A stretch of DNA of 64,000 bases, from positions 29,641-93,640 of the forward strand of contig NZ_NKJI01000021.1 in assembly GCF_002277815.1 (NCBI RefSeq), in the 5' to 3' direction. The notes below the pieces were generated by a model. It did not search any database. It had not been told where the DNA came from and saw only the letters and a program-made list of their open reading frames with translations. The translations under genes and the position numbers were made by a program. How positions within the stretch are numbered: the first letter of the stretch is position 1; every line of letters begins with the position of its first letter. Shown in pieces: positions 27,737-36,595 of this stretch. This DNA comes from Pseudomonas sp. ERMR1:02. GTDB lineage: Bacteria > Pseudomonadota > Gammaproteobacteria > Pseudomonadales > Pseudomonadaceae.

Positions 27737-27824
27737 ATACCCCCTATACCTATGTTGTGCGCATGATAGGCATACCCCCTATACCTATGTTGTGCGCATG
27801 ATAGGCATACCCCCTATACCTATG
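27737..27824 (-). promoter_or_regulatory. Tandem operator array for the RcnR/DmeR-type repressor
   Basis: A 35-bp unit is repeated exactly twice (27737-27771, 27772-27806), with a third partial copy. Two complete sites (27766-27788, 27801-27823) read ATAGGCATA, then five C, then TATACCTAT: an imperfect inverted repeat flanking a C-tract, the architecture of RcnR-type operators. The first copy keeps only the C-tract and right arm. The array covers the dmeR promoter region. Confidence 0.8.
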
Positions 27825-28135
27825 CAACGATCGGCGGACGGAGGGATCATCTACGGCCCCTCGGGAAAGAGAGACTTCAATTACGAGGGTGGAGCGAGAG
27901 GACCTGGAGTGTCCCTTCTGGCCGTTCTCTGCCGATCATGGTTACAAAGCATGCTGGTCAAATCCGATGCAATCGGTGGTCAGAACGAATGCAAATGATC
28001 AGATGTTTCAGAGGCTGCATGTGGACCTGCCAGACATTTCTCTAATGCTTTAGGTGCCTGATCGATACCGCTTATGGCGTACCAAGGGATTTCAGAGAAA
28101 ATTCCCCATCTTGGGTTTATCTTGTATGCGGAAAG
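27825..28135. other. Intergenic, nothing convincing
   Basis: Separates the Ni/Co and arsenic modules. No gene with a plausible start or family was recognised. A short frame at 27792-27998 begins inside the operator repeats and is judged spurious. Confidence 0.4.
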
Positions 28136-28161
28136 TCATATATTCGAAAATCCGTATATGA
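28136..28161 (+). promoter_or_regulatory. Candidate ArsR operator
   Basis: TCATATA-N12-TATATGA, a perfect 7-bp inverted repeat of the AT-rich kind bound by ArsR repressors, ending 15 bases before the start codon of the arsC fragment. Its repressor gene survives here only as a C-terminal fragment. Confidence 0.55.
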
Positions 28162-28175
28162 GATGAGGCTTCACA

Positions 28176-28538
28176 ATGACCAGCAAAGCCCGTGTCCTGT
28201 TCGTCTGCACCGCCAACGCTGCACGCTCCCAGTTGGCCCAAGCGTTGCTGAGGCATACCGACTCGGAGCATTTCGTGGCTTAAGTGCCGGCACAACTCCG
28301 ACTCAGGTAGATCCGCGTACGTTTGAGGCGCTCTCACACATCGGTGTGAGCACTGAAGGATTACGCAGCAAGTCGGCAAGGCCAATGGGTCTATTACCGA
28401 CTGCACCCCAATCTGCCGGATTGGGTTCATCAAGTGCTGACCACGGTGCTCGAAAGCAATAAGCATTGGTTAAGTCCTGATGCCAAACGCCTTGACGAGA
28501 TGGGCGACCGTCCTGAACGGGCACTCACCTGCTGCTAA
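28176..28538 (+). pseudogene. arsC'-'arsR deletion chimera
   Basis: The 5' part encodes the start of a low-molecular-weight-phosphatase-type arsenate reductase: RVLFVCTANAARSQLAQALL with the CX5R loop, then, after one missing T near 28280, SAGTTPTQVDPRTFEALSHI...TEGLRSKS. At about 28373 this joins, in another frame, the C-terminal third of an ArsR repressor: RQGQWVYYRLHPNLPDWVHQ ... ERALTCC, stop 28538. The arsC C-terminal half and the ArsR HTH with its metal site are both missing. Whether the ancestor was two genes or a natural ArsC-ArsR fusion cannot be told. Neither activity should survive. Confidence 0.75.
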
Positions 28539-28660
28539 AGCCAGATCGTCTGGTTTCACCTGCGCCCGCGCGCTATTCAGCATCCTGCCCACATAGAATA
28601 CATCGGCCAGTTCGACACCCAGTCGAACTCTCACTGACAACAGATACAGAGCACAACAAC

Positions 28661-29665
28661 ATGACTATCAAAGTTGGCATCAATGGTTTTGGACGAATAG
28701 GTCGCCTCGCTCTGCGAGCATCATGGAACTGGCCAGAGTTTGAATTCGTGCAGATCAACGATCCGGCCGGTGATGCAGTAACCCACGCGCACCTGATCAA
28801 CTTCGACTCGGTGCATGGTCGTTGGCAAAACGAAGCCAGCGCAGAAGGCGATCACGTAGTAATTGGCGGCAAGCGCATCAAGGTCACCGCGAACAAAGCG
28901 ATTGCCGACACCGACTGGTCGGGGTGCGATCTGGTGATTGAGGCCAGTGGCAAGATGAAAACCGTCGCTGTGCTTCAGGCTTACCTCGACCAAGGCGTGA
29001 AGCGTGTCGTGGTCTGCGCTCCGGTGAAGGAAAAAGGCGCGTTAAACATCGTCATGGGCGTCAACCATCAGCTGTTCAAACCGGCTGAACATCGCATCGT
29101 CACTGCCGCTTCGTGCACCACCAACTGTCTGGCGCCCGTGGTGAAAGTCATCCACGAGAAGCTGGGCATTCGCCATGGTTCGATCACCACCATCCACGAC
29201 CTGACCAACACCCAGAGCATTCTCGATCAGCCGCACAAGGATCTGCGCCGTGCGCGTGCTTGCGGCATGAGCCTGATTCCGACCAGTACAGGCTCGGCCA
29301 CTGCTATCGCCGAAATTTTCCCAGAGCTGCGTGGGCGCCTGAATGGTCACGCTGTACGCGTGCCGCTGGCCAACGCTTCACTGACTGACTGTGTCTTTGA
29401 AGTCGAGCGAGCCACCACCGTCGAAGAAGTGAATCAACTTCTCAAGGACGCTTCCGAGAACGAGCTGAAAGACATCCTCGGTTTCGAGGAGCGTCCATTG
29501 GTGTCCATCGACTACCGTACCGACCCGCGTTCATCGATCATTGATGCGCTGTCGACCATGGTCATCAACGGCACCCAGGTCAAACTCTATGCCTGGTACG
29601 ACAACGAATGGGGCTATGCCAATCGTACTGTCGAACTGGCCAAAATGGTCGGTCTGGCAGTCTAA
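28661..29665 (+). CDS. Glyceraldehyde-3-phosphate dehydrogenase, ArsJ-associated
   Basis: 334 residues with a Rossmann GINGFGRIGRLALRA at the N-terminus, the catalytic Cys in TAASCTTNCLAPV, and a C-terminal WYDNEWGYANRT. Length and motifs are those of phosphorylating GAPDH. It lies 9 bases before arsJ. In the known GAPDH-ArsJ pathway the enzyme uses arsenate in place of phosphate to make 1-arseno-3-phosphoglycerate, which ArsJ exports. Its position between ars remnants and arsJ makes this role much likelier than central glycolysis. Confidence 0.92.
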   Translation: MTIKVGINGFGRIGRLALRASWNWPEFEFVQINDPAGDAVTHAHLINFDSVHGRWQNEASAEGDHVVIGGKRIKVTANKAIADTDWSGCDLVIEASGKMKTVAVLQAYLDQGVKRVVVCAPVKEKGALNIVMGVNHQLFKPAEHRIVTAASCTTNCLAPVVKVIHEKLGIRHGSITTIHDLTNTQSILDQPHKDLRRARACGMSLIPTSTGSATAIAEIFPELRGRLNGHAVRVPLANASLTDCVFEVERATTVEEVNQLLKDASENELKDILGFEERPLVSIDYRTDPRSSIIDALSTMVINGTQVKLYAWYDNEWGYANRTVELAKMVGLAV

Positions 29666-29674
29666 GGAGCGGCC

Positions 29675-30893
29675 ATGAAAGCGTTGTCAGCCCTCGCTCC
29701 GCAAGTGCGGCAGTACCTGCTCGTCACGGGCAACTACTGGGCCTTCACTCTCACCGACGGCGCCTTGCGCATGTTGGTGGTGCTGCACTTTCACGCGCTG
29801 GGTTACAGCCCACTTCAAATCGCGGCGTTGTTTCTGTTCTACGAGCTCTTTGGCGTGATCACTAACTTGGTGGGGGTTACCTCGGCGCTCGGCTGGGTCT
29901 GAACCGAACCATGAACATCGGGCTGGGTATCCAGGTCGCGGCGCTGTTAATGCTGACGGTTCCGGTAGCCTGGCTAACCATTCCATGGGTGATGGGGGCT
30001 CAGGCGTTGTCGGGATTGCCAAAGACCTGAACAAGATGAGTGCCAAAAGCTCCATCAAGCTTCTGGTTCCTGATGGGCAGCAGGGCAAGCTCTACCAGTG
30101 GGTGGCGATCCTCACCGGCTCGAAGAACGCACTCAAGGGAGTCGGCTTCTTTCTCGGCGGAGCCTTGCTGGCATTGATCGGCTTCAAAGGTGCATTGCTG
30201 GCCATGGCGGGTGTTCTGGCGCTGATCTGGATCAGCAGCCTGATCCTGCTGAAGAAGGATCTGGGCAAAGCGAAAGCCAAGCCCAAGTTTCGCGACATCC
30301 TGTCCAAGAGCCGGGCAATCAACATCCTCTCGGCGGCACGGTTGTTTCTGTTCGGCGCCCGCGACGTCTGGTTTGTGGTGGCCTTGCCGGTTTACCTGAG
30401 CAGTGTCTTCGGCTGGGACTTCTGGCAGGTTGGCGGCTTCCTTGCGGCCTGGGTGATTGGCTACGGCATCGTGCAATCCTTCGCGCCCAACATCACCGGC
30501 AAGAAACGTGGGCACGTACCGGATGGTCGAGCGGCTTTTCTGTGGGCACTTGCACTGGCGGGTCTGCCTGCGGCAATCGCTCTCGGGCTGAACACTGGGC
30601 TGTCACAGCAGGTGGTGTTGTTGGGTGGATTGATGGTCTTTGGTGCGCTGTTCGCGGTGAACTCTTCGCTGCACAGCTATCTGATCGTGTCCTACGCCAA
30701 GGAAGATGGCGTGTCGCTGGATGTGGGTTTTTATTACATGTCCAACGCCATGGGACGATTGATCGGCACGGTGCTCTCCGGCTGGGTTTATCAGGTGTAT
30801 GGGCTGGGGGCGTGCCTATGGATATCTAGCGCATTCATGCTGTTTGCAGCTTTGATTTCGATTGCATTGCCTCGTCACGCGCTTGGTGAATGA
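29675..30893 (+). pseudogene. arsJ: Organoarsenical efflux permease ArsJ (two frameshifts)
   Basis: MFS permease of 406 residues once repaired. The opening QVRQYLLVTGNYWAFTLTDG followed by ALRMLVVLHFHALGYSPLQI is characteristic of ArsJ, and GIAKDLNKMSAKSSIKLLVP is also conserved. One base is missing in GGGGG at 29872-29876 and another near GGG at 30011-30013; adding one G at each gives a continuous protein through NLVGGYLGARLGLNRTMNIG. It exports 1-arseno-3-phosphoglycerate made by the upstream GAPDH. Translationally close (9 bases) to that gene. I judge the breaks to be sequence errors. Confidence 0.85.
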
Positions 30894-31002
30894 CTGTTTG
30901 TGGTCTGTTGGAAGTGCAACGGATTCCAGTCAAACGGCTACTGATGGCGGGACTCTGAACGAGTAACGTAGGGGCGGTCAGACGCTTTGATATCACCCAT
31001 TT

Positions 31003-32043
31003 TCAGTTGCGAAATGACTGCGCCAGAAACTCGGTGATCAGCGATGCAATCTGCAGCTGGATCAACGCCCGCGGTCGAGCGCTGTCGCCATCCCGGCAAA
31101 TGATGCCATCGCCTGGTGCGTCTTCTTCGAGCAATGCCACCGCGCCAGGTTTGCACATAGACAAAAAGCTGAAGTGGCTGGCGTCCTTGATCTCGACGTA
31201 CCGATTCGTCGCCGGGGGCAAGCGCTTGGCCAGATCGGCGGACTCCAACCGCGCGGGAAGGTCTTCAGAGGGCGCGCCCGCTGCGATCACCAGTGTCGGC
31301 ACCGGTAACGTCGCCAGACTTTCATTGGTCAGGCCGCGCGACAGTCCCAGGTCCAGGGACACGATGGCGGTGACACGTTTGTCGCTAAGATCGGCGACCA
31401 GCCGGGCTTTCGATGCCGGAGTGCTGTCGGGGTTGATCTGTTTGTAAACGCTGCAACTGGCCAGCTGCGGATGGGTGATGCAGTCCTGGGCAAAACGCTC
31501 GGGATCGAATCGGGCACCGGCGATTTCCAGGGCGGTCCAGCCGCCAAGTGAATGACCGACCACTGCAATTTGACGCTTGGCCACTAACCCAAAGTGTTCT
31601 GGCTGAGCCATGACCGCATCGATGGCCCGCTGCAGGTCGAGGGGGCGCTGCCACAGCTGCGCTGCGGCTTTAGGGTTGCGATCGCGGGTGGTCGTGCCGG
31701 GGTGGTTGACCGCCGCCACGATGTAACCCTGATGGACCAATGCACTGGCCAGCCATGACTGGTTCCCCCAATTACCGCGAAAGCCGTGGGAGAGCACCAC
31801 CAATGGATGCGCGCCTGCGGCCGGAGGAGCATCGCGGACGGCGAGGGCACCGACAAACACCGGAGTATCCGCGATCAATTGCGGTTTGGCAGTGGTTGCA
31901 CTCGGGTACCAGACGACCAACTCCAGCGGGCGGTCATTTTGCTTGTCTGGCAACGCCGAGGTCCGGAAGCCGATAGGGTTGTCGCCAGCGAATGCGTTTA
32001 TGTTCAGACAGATAAGGAGCAGGGCCCCGAGCACTGTTTTCAT
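31003..32043 (-). CDS. Secreted alpha/beta hydrolase (PAF-acetylhydrolase/dienelactone hydrolase-like)
   Basis: 346 residues. Signal peptide (residues 1-19, ending INAFA-GDN), then an alpha/beta-hydrolase fold with oxyanion region LVVLSHGFRGNWGNQSWLAS, nucleophile elbow VVGHSLGGWTA (Ser about 166), a candidate acid in the VTAIVSLDLGLSRG region, and a catalytic His near ASHFSFLSMC. Probably periplasmic. It resembles predicted dienelactone hydrolases with PAF-acetylhydrolase similarity; natural substrate unknown. A single gene with no clear operon. Confidence 0.85.
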   Translation of the reverse strand: MKTVLGALLLICLNINAFAGDNPIGFRTSALPDKQNDRPLELVVWYPSATTAKPQLIADTPVFVGALAVRDAPPAAGAHPLVVLSHGFRGNWGNQSWLASALVHQGYIVAAVNHPGTTTRDRNPKAAAQLWQRPLDLQRAIDAVMAQPEHFGLVAKRQIAVVGHSLGGWTALEIAGARFDPERFAQDCITHPQLASCSVYKQINPDSTPASKARLVADLSDKRVTAIVSLDLGLSRGLTNESLATLPVPTLVIAAGAPSEDLPARLESADLAKRLPPATNRYVEIKDASHFSFLSMCKPGAVALLEEDAPGDGIICRDGDSARPRALIQLQIASLITEFLAQSFRN

Positions 32044-32520
32044 TGTTTTGATCTTCCTTGATGGGATCAGCGTCGATTGGACGCGATCAGGTGCGCGGTA
32101 AACATATCAGCCATCGTGTCGGCACACACAGCCGTTTTTGATGCCCATTGAATCGACTCGTTTTCCAGGCGCACCCCAGTGACTGCTTCTGGCCGGCCGG
32201 TAGTTGCCTGTCACCGCTATGCGGCTGTCTGCGTAGTGATGCTCGATGGTTCGCGAAAAACCAAGGGCACCGATGGGCTTCTGGTTTTGCGCGTTATCGT
32301 TGCCGTCCATCGTCGGAACGCCGCCCGGAGCCGGCTCGCTCCTACAGTGGTCGGTGGTGTTTAAACGCGCATGGGCGGCGCGTGTTTAAGCGTCTTCAAG
32401 ATCACTTCCTGAAAGCTACAAAACCTTGCGTCGTTGCCTACGGGTACGCCAGAATCCGCCGGCTTGTGCGCCTGGGGTCTGGGTTCTATCGTTTGTCGGT
32501 CGCTGAAAACAGCGATCGGG
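32044..32520. other. Intergenic with REP-related and dispersed repeats
   Basis: Contains a dispersed-motif copy (GTGACTGCTTCTGGCCGGCC, 32179 on) and, at 32248-32346, a REP-like composite. That composite has the BIME spacer in inverted orientation (CGCGTTATCGTTG) and a single right arm GCTCGCTCCTACA. No gene was recognised. Confidence 0.55.
32248..32346. repeat. Degenerate REP/BIME element
   Basis: TTCGCGAAAAACCAAGGGCA at the left, inverted spacer words shared with the 6.2 and 10.3 kb elements, and GAGCCGGCTCGCTCCTACA at the right. The left TGTAGGAG arm is absent. Confidence 0.7.
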
Positions 32521-32718
32521 TTTGGTAGCCCGGTTTCGCACCTAGACGCACAGCGCCACCTTATACAGCCACTTTCTTGGACTGTTCTTTATGGTGGCCA
32601 TGCGTGGGGCTCGCTTGCGGGCGCCGGGTTCTGGTGCGACCGGTCTACCAACCTGCGTATGGCCGCCACCCTTCGTTTGGTAGCGAGGGTGATGGCTCCT
32701 TCTAGTTCGCATCAGAGG
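32521..32718 (+). promoter_or_regulatory. Structured leader upstream of the DUF6124 gene
   Basis: Non-coding, strongly structured segment. GGTAGCCCGG...CGCACC (32524-32542) pairs with GGTGCGACCGGTCTACC (32633-32649) at long range. TTTGGTAGC occurs twice (32521-32529 and 32676-32684), and either copy can pair with CTACCAA (32645-32651). GGTGGC (32593) can pair with GCCACC upstream (32555) or with GGCCGCC downstream (32661). Two mutually exclusive folds are therefore possible just before AGAGG and the start codon. This suggests a regulatory RNA; its ligand or partner is unknown. Confidence 0.5.
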
Positions 32719-32726
32719 TTCCATCC

Positions 32727-33086
32727 ATGTTCAAAGTAACGCCAAACCCGCCGGACACCGATCCCACATCCCCCTACGATCCCGATTCAAACAAGCTCAA
32801 CGAAGCCGCCGAGCGCGCCCTCGATTTTCACTTCCCCTCAACTGCCGACATCAAAGCCACCCCGCGTACACCCAGCACTCTGTTTACCGTGAACCCGGAT
32901 ACCACGACCGAAACCCTGATGGTGTATCTGGTCGAGACGCTGGCCTCGGTCGATGTGATGGTCCATCAGTTGGTCGATCATCTGGAGGGTGGAGATCGCA
33001 ACGCTCTGCTGGGCATTTCCAACAGCGTGATGCTGGCGGAGATCACGGCGAATCGGGTGCTGGATCAGATCGACCCGCCTGAGTAA
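32727..33086 (+). CDS. DUF6124/DUF3077 family protein
   Basis: 119 residues beginning MFKVTPNPPDTDPTSPYDPD, with the family core LNEAAERALDFHF and a helical C-terminal half TTETLMVYLVETLASVDVMV...LVDHL...GISNSVMLAEITANRVLD. This small family is amplified in Pseudomonas; its function is unknown. AGAGG lies 8 bases before the ATG. A long, structured, apparently regulatory leader precedes it and a terminator hairpin follows. Confidence 0.85.
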   Translation: MFKVTPNPPDTDPTSPYDPDSNKLNEAAERALDFHFPSTADIKATPRTPSTLFTVNPDTTTETLMVYLVETLASVDVMVHQLVDHLEGGDRNALLGISNSVMLAEITANRVLDQIDPPE

Positions 33087-33100
33087 GTCATCAGAAGCGG

Positions 33101-33125
33101 CAAGGGCAGCATTGCGCTGCCCTTG
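33101..33125 (+). terminator. Intrinsic-type terminator after the DUF6124 gene
   Basis: CAAGGGCAGC and GCTGCCCTTG form a perfect 10-bp stem around ATTGC, followed by TTTGA. It lies between the two convergent genes and could serve both. Confidence 0.75.
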
Positions 33126-33145
33126 TTTGATACTCAGCCGCTATT

Positions 33146-35403
33146 TCACTTCAGATCAAAACGATCCAGGTTCATCACCTTGGTCCATGCTGCCACGAAG
33201 TCTTTGACGAATTTCTCCTTGTTTTCGGGACTGGCATAGAACTCCGCCAAGGCCCGCAACTGTGCGTTGGAACCGAATACCAGATCCACACGGCTCGCGG
33301 TCCACTTCGGCTGGCCCGTTTTGCGGTCGCGACCTTCGAACTCTTCATTGGACTCGGATGTGGGTTTCCATTCCACGTTCATGTCCAGCAGGTTAGTGAA
33401 GAAGTCGTTGCTCAATGCTCCCTTCTGGGTGGTGAAGACGCCATGGGCGGTTTGTCCGACGTTGGTGTCTAGCACACGCAAACCGCCAATCAGCGCGGTC
33501 AGTTCCGGTGCGGTGAGGGTCAGCAACTGCGCCTTGTCGATCAGCAAATGCTCGGCCGGTACGCTATAACGGGTTTTCAGGTAGTTGCGGAAGCCATCAG
33601 CAATGGGTTCAAGGAAGCCGAAAGACTCGACATCCGTCTGTTCCTGGCTCGCATCCATCCGCCCCGGCGTGAAAGGCACCGTGACGGATTGCCCGGCATT
33701 TTTCGCCGCCTGCTCGACGCCGGCATTCCCGGCCAACACGATCAGGTCCGCCAGCGAGATTTTCTTGCCGCCGGCGTTGAACTCGCTCTGGATACTTTCG
33801 AGTTTCGAAAGCACCCCGCCCAATTGCTCAGGCTGGTTGGCCTGCCAGAATTTCTGTGGCGCCAGACGCAGGCGCCCGCCGTTGGCGCCGCCGCGTTTGT
33901 CGGAGCCACGGAAGGTGGAAGCTGCCGCCCAGGCGGTCGACACCAGCTGTGAAACGCTCAAGCCCGAAGCCAGCAGCTTGCTCTTGAGTGCGGCGACATC
34001 AGCGTCGTTGACCAAGGCATGATCGACCGCCGGAATAGGGTCTTGCCACAACAACTCTTCGTTGGGCATTTCCGGGCCGAGGTAGCGCGAGAGCGGGCCC
34101 ATGTCGCGGTGAATCAGCTTGTACCAGGCACGGGCGAAGGCGTCGGCCAGCTGATCCGGGTTCTGCAGGAAGCGCCGCGAGATCGGCTCGTAGATCGGGT
34201 CGAAACGCAGGGCCAGGTCTGAGGTGAGCATGGTTGGATTACGCCGCTTCGACGGGTCGAAAGGGTCCGGGATACTGCCGGCACCCGCACCGTTCTTCGC
34301 GACCCACTGGTTCGCCCCGGCCGGACTCTTGCTCAGTTCCCACTCGAAGCCGAACAGGTTTTCCAGGTAATTGTTGCTCCATTTGGTGGGGTGGTGGTCC
34401 AGGTCACTTCCAGGCCACTGGTGATGGTGTCGGGGCCTTTACCGGTGCCGAAGCTGTTTTTCCAGCCAAGGCCCTGTTGTTCCAGGCCGGCGGCTTCCGG
34501 TTCGGCCCCGACATTATCGGCAGGACCGGCGCCGTGAGTCTTGCCGAAGGCGTGACCGCCGGCGATCAGCGCCACGGTTTCTTCGTCATTCATCGCCATG
34601 CGGCCGAAGGTTTCGCGAATGTCCTTGGCCGAGGCGACCGGATCGGGATTGCCCTCCGGACCTTCCGGGTTCACATAGATCAGGCCCATCTGCACGGCGG
34701 CTAGCGGATTTTCCAGGTTGCGGCCCTGTTCGGTACGGCTTTCCTCATTTCTCCCGGGCTCGGCTACGAGTGGGACATCGCCAGGTTCCTGAACGGGTTT
34801 ATTTTCGTCTTTGCCGTAGCGCGTATCGCCACCCAACCATTTGTTTTCCGAACCCCAGTACACGTCCTCGTCCGGCTCCCAGACGTCTGGACGACCACCG
34901 GAAAAGCCGAAAGTCTTGAAGCCCATGGACTCCAGCGCGACGTTGCCGGTGAGCACGATCAGGTCGGCCCAGGAAATGTTGCGGCCGTATTTTTGCTTGA
35001 TCGGCCACAGCAGCCGGCGCGCCTTGTCGAGGCTGACGTTGTCCGGCCAACTGTTGAGCGGAGCGAAGCGCTGCTGGCCGGAACCGGCGCCACCGCGGCC
35101 GTCACCGGTGCGGTAAGTGCCGGCGGCGTGCCAGGCCATGCGGATGAAAAACGGGCCGTAGTGACCGAAGTCAGCCGGCCACCAGTCTTGCGAGTCGGTC
35201 ATCAGCGCAGTCAGGTCTCTTTTGACTGCCGCAAAGTCCAGCTTCTTGAAGGCTTGTGCATAGTTGAAGCCCTCGTCCATGGGATCGGACAGGGACGAAT
35301 GCTGGTGCAGGATCTTCAGATTCAGTTGGTTCGGCCACCAGTCGCGGTTCGTTGTGCCACCGCCGGCGGCGTGGTTGAACGGGCATTTCGATTCATTTGC
35401 CAT
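33146..35403 (-). pseudogene. katG: Catalase-peroxidase KatG (one frameshift)
   Basis: Bifunctional haem catalase-peroxidase, 752 residues when repaired. N-terminal MANESKCPFNHAAGGG, distal haem-pocket motif FIRMAWHAAGTYRTGDGRGG with Arg-Trp-His, proximal ALIAGGHAFGKTHGAG, and a degenerate C-terminal domain (LTSDLALRFDPIYEPISRRF). The frame breaks at GGGG, 34388-34391; one added base gives TPTKWSNNYLENLFGFEWEL and joins the halves exactly. It detoxifies H2O2 in cytoplasm or periplasm. The upstream region has no clear OxyR site that I can identify. Very probably a sequence error in an intact gene. Confidence 0.9.
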
Positions 35404-35839
35404 GTCTGAGCTACCCTCGGTCGAGTTCATTCAGCTATCCGGCCCGGTTCGGGCCTGGAGTAGAAGCGGGCGAAATCAATGACTCAGGTTTGCGGACCCG
35501 CTTTTTGATCCAATGATCGTTGCGGTCACGTGGGCGTTGCTGACAGTGGCTATCAAGTTGCCACTAGGAGGGCCCATACTACGCCTGGTCAGTTTCTGAC
35601 TCATTCTTATCTTCGCATCAGGTCTGTGCCGGCCAGACTTCGCCGACGCCACTAAGGCTAGACCGCTATCGGCAAGTCAGCTAATAGCGCGAGTATTGGT
35701 CGCTGATAGGCGAAATCTTTTACCGACCTGCGCGGTGAACGCTGCAAGGCGGCTTGGCCACGTGTCGCCTGATCGTTTCTGACAGAGGCTCTCCATAGGC
35801 ACTGAAAGCCTGGGTATGCAGTCGTTCATTACATGCGGT
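35404..35839. other. Intergenic, nothing convincing
   Basis: Holds the katG promoter on the right-to-left strand and the 3' end of the quinone reductase unit. I see no gene, repeat or clear terminator. Confidence 0.4.
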
Positions 35840-36541
35840 TTATGTAAGCGGATATAACCGATCATCAAACTGATTCAATCGTGGAAATTCCATTGGCTGA
35901 TCTTCAGTGATGGTTTCCAGGCGTTGTCGATAGCATTGCAAAAACGCCTGGCGCGCCTCATGGGTGATGTAGGGAACATGCCAGCCAACGAAAGGCGGCA
36001 GGACGTCCAATCCGACATAGGCCAGCGTCCCGCGCAGCAGCGGGCGCAACATATCCTCCAGGGGACCGTGGATGGCACCTTCGCCGAACATATGCTCACG
36101 CCCGCCCAGAGTTACCGTCACCAGTGCTTTTTTCTCGCGCAGCCCGCCTTGATCGTAGAAGCGCTTGCCGCCGTAGCAGATGCCGGACACCAGCACTCGA
36201 TCTATCCAGCCCTTGAGGATGGCCGGCGTCGAGAACCAGTAAATCGGGAAGTTGAGGATCAGCAGATCCGCCCACAACAGTTTGTCCAGTTCTTGTTGGA
36301 TGTCGACGGCGAGGGTCTGCTTTTTGTTGGCGAGCCGTTGTTCGAGTGCATAGACCAGATACTCGGGGTTTTCTCTGGTGGAAAAATCCTCAGCGCTGGC
36401 CACCGGGTTCCAGTTCATCTCGTACAGGTCTGACACGCGCACCTGATGCCCTTGGGATTGCAGGGTGTCGACCGCCTGATCGCGCAGCGCAGCGGTAAAT
36501 GATTTTGGCTCGGGGTGGGCATGCACGATTAAAACGTTCAT
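35840..36541 (-). CDS. NAD(P)H-dependent quinone oxidoreductase (flavodoxin-2 fold)
   Basis: 233 residues. The N-terminal NVLIVHAHPEPKSFTAAL is the FMN/FAD-phosphate loop of the DT-diaphorase family. ADLLILNFPIYWFSTPAILK and GWIDRVLVSGICYGG are the conserved flavin-contact segments. It catalyses two-electron reduction of quinones and similar electrophiles in the cytoplasm. It lies 55 bases downstream of the carboxyltransferase gene on the same strand, so it may be read through from the carboxylase operon, though the link is not certain. Confidence 0.88.
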   Translation of the reverse strand: MNVLIVHAHPEPKSFTAALRDQAVDTLQSQGHQVRVSDLYEMNWNPVASAEDFSTRENPEYLVYALEQRLANKKQTLAVDIQQELDKLLWADLLILNFPIYWFSTPAILKGWIDRVLVSGICYGGKRFYDQGGLREKKALVTVTLGGREHMFGEGAIHGPLEDMLRPLLRGTLAYVGLDVLPPFVGWHVPYITHEARQAFLQCYRQRLETITEDQPMEFPRLNQFDDRLYPLT

Positions 36542-36595
36542 GGCTGTTCCTTGGAATGCAGGGGGTGCGTTCAGCGTGGAGCGAACGCGTGTCGG

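Noticed and set aside
28661..29665. Housekeeping glycolytic gapA
   Set aside because: Adjacent arsJ and ars remnants point to the arsenate-specific GAPDH; the housekeeping copy should be elsewhere.
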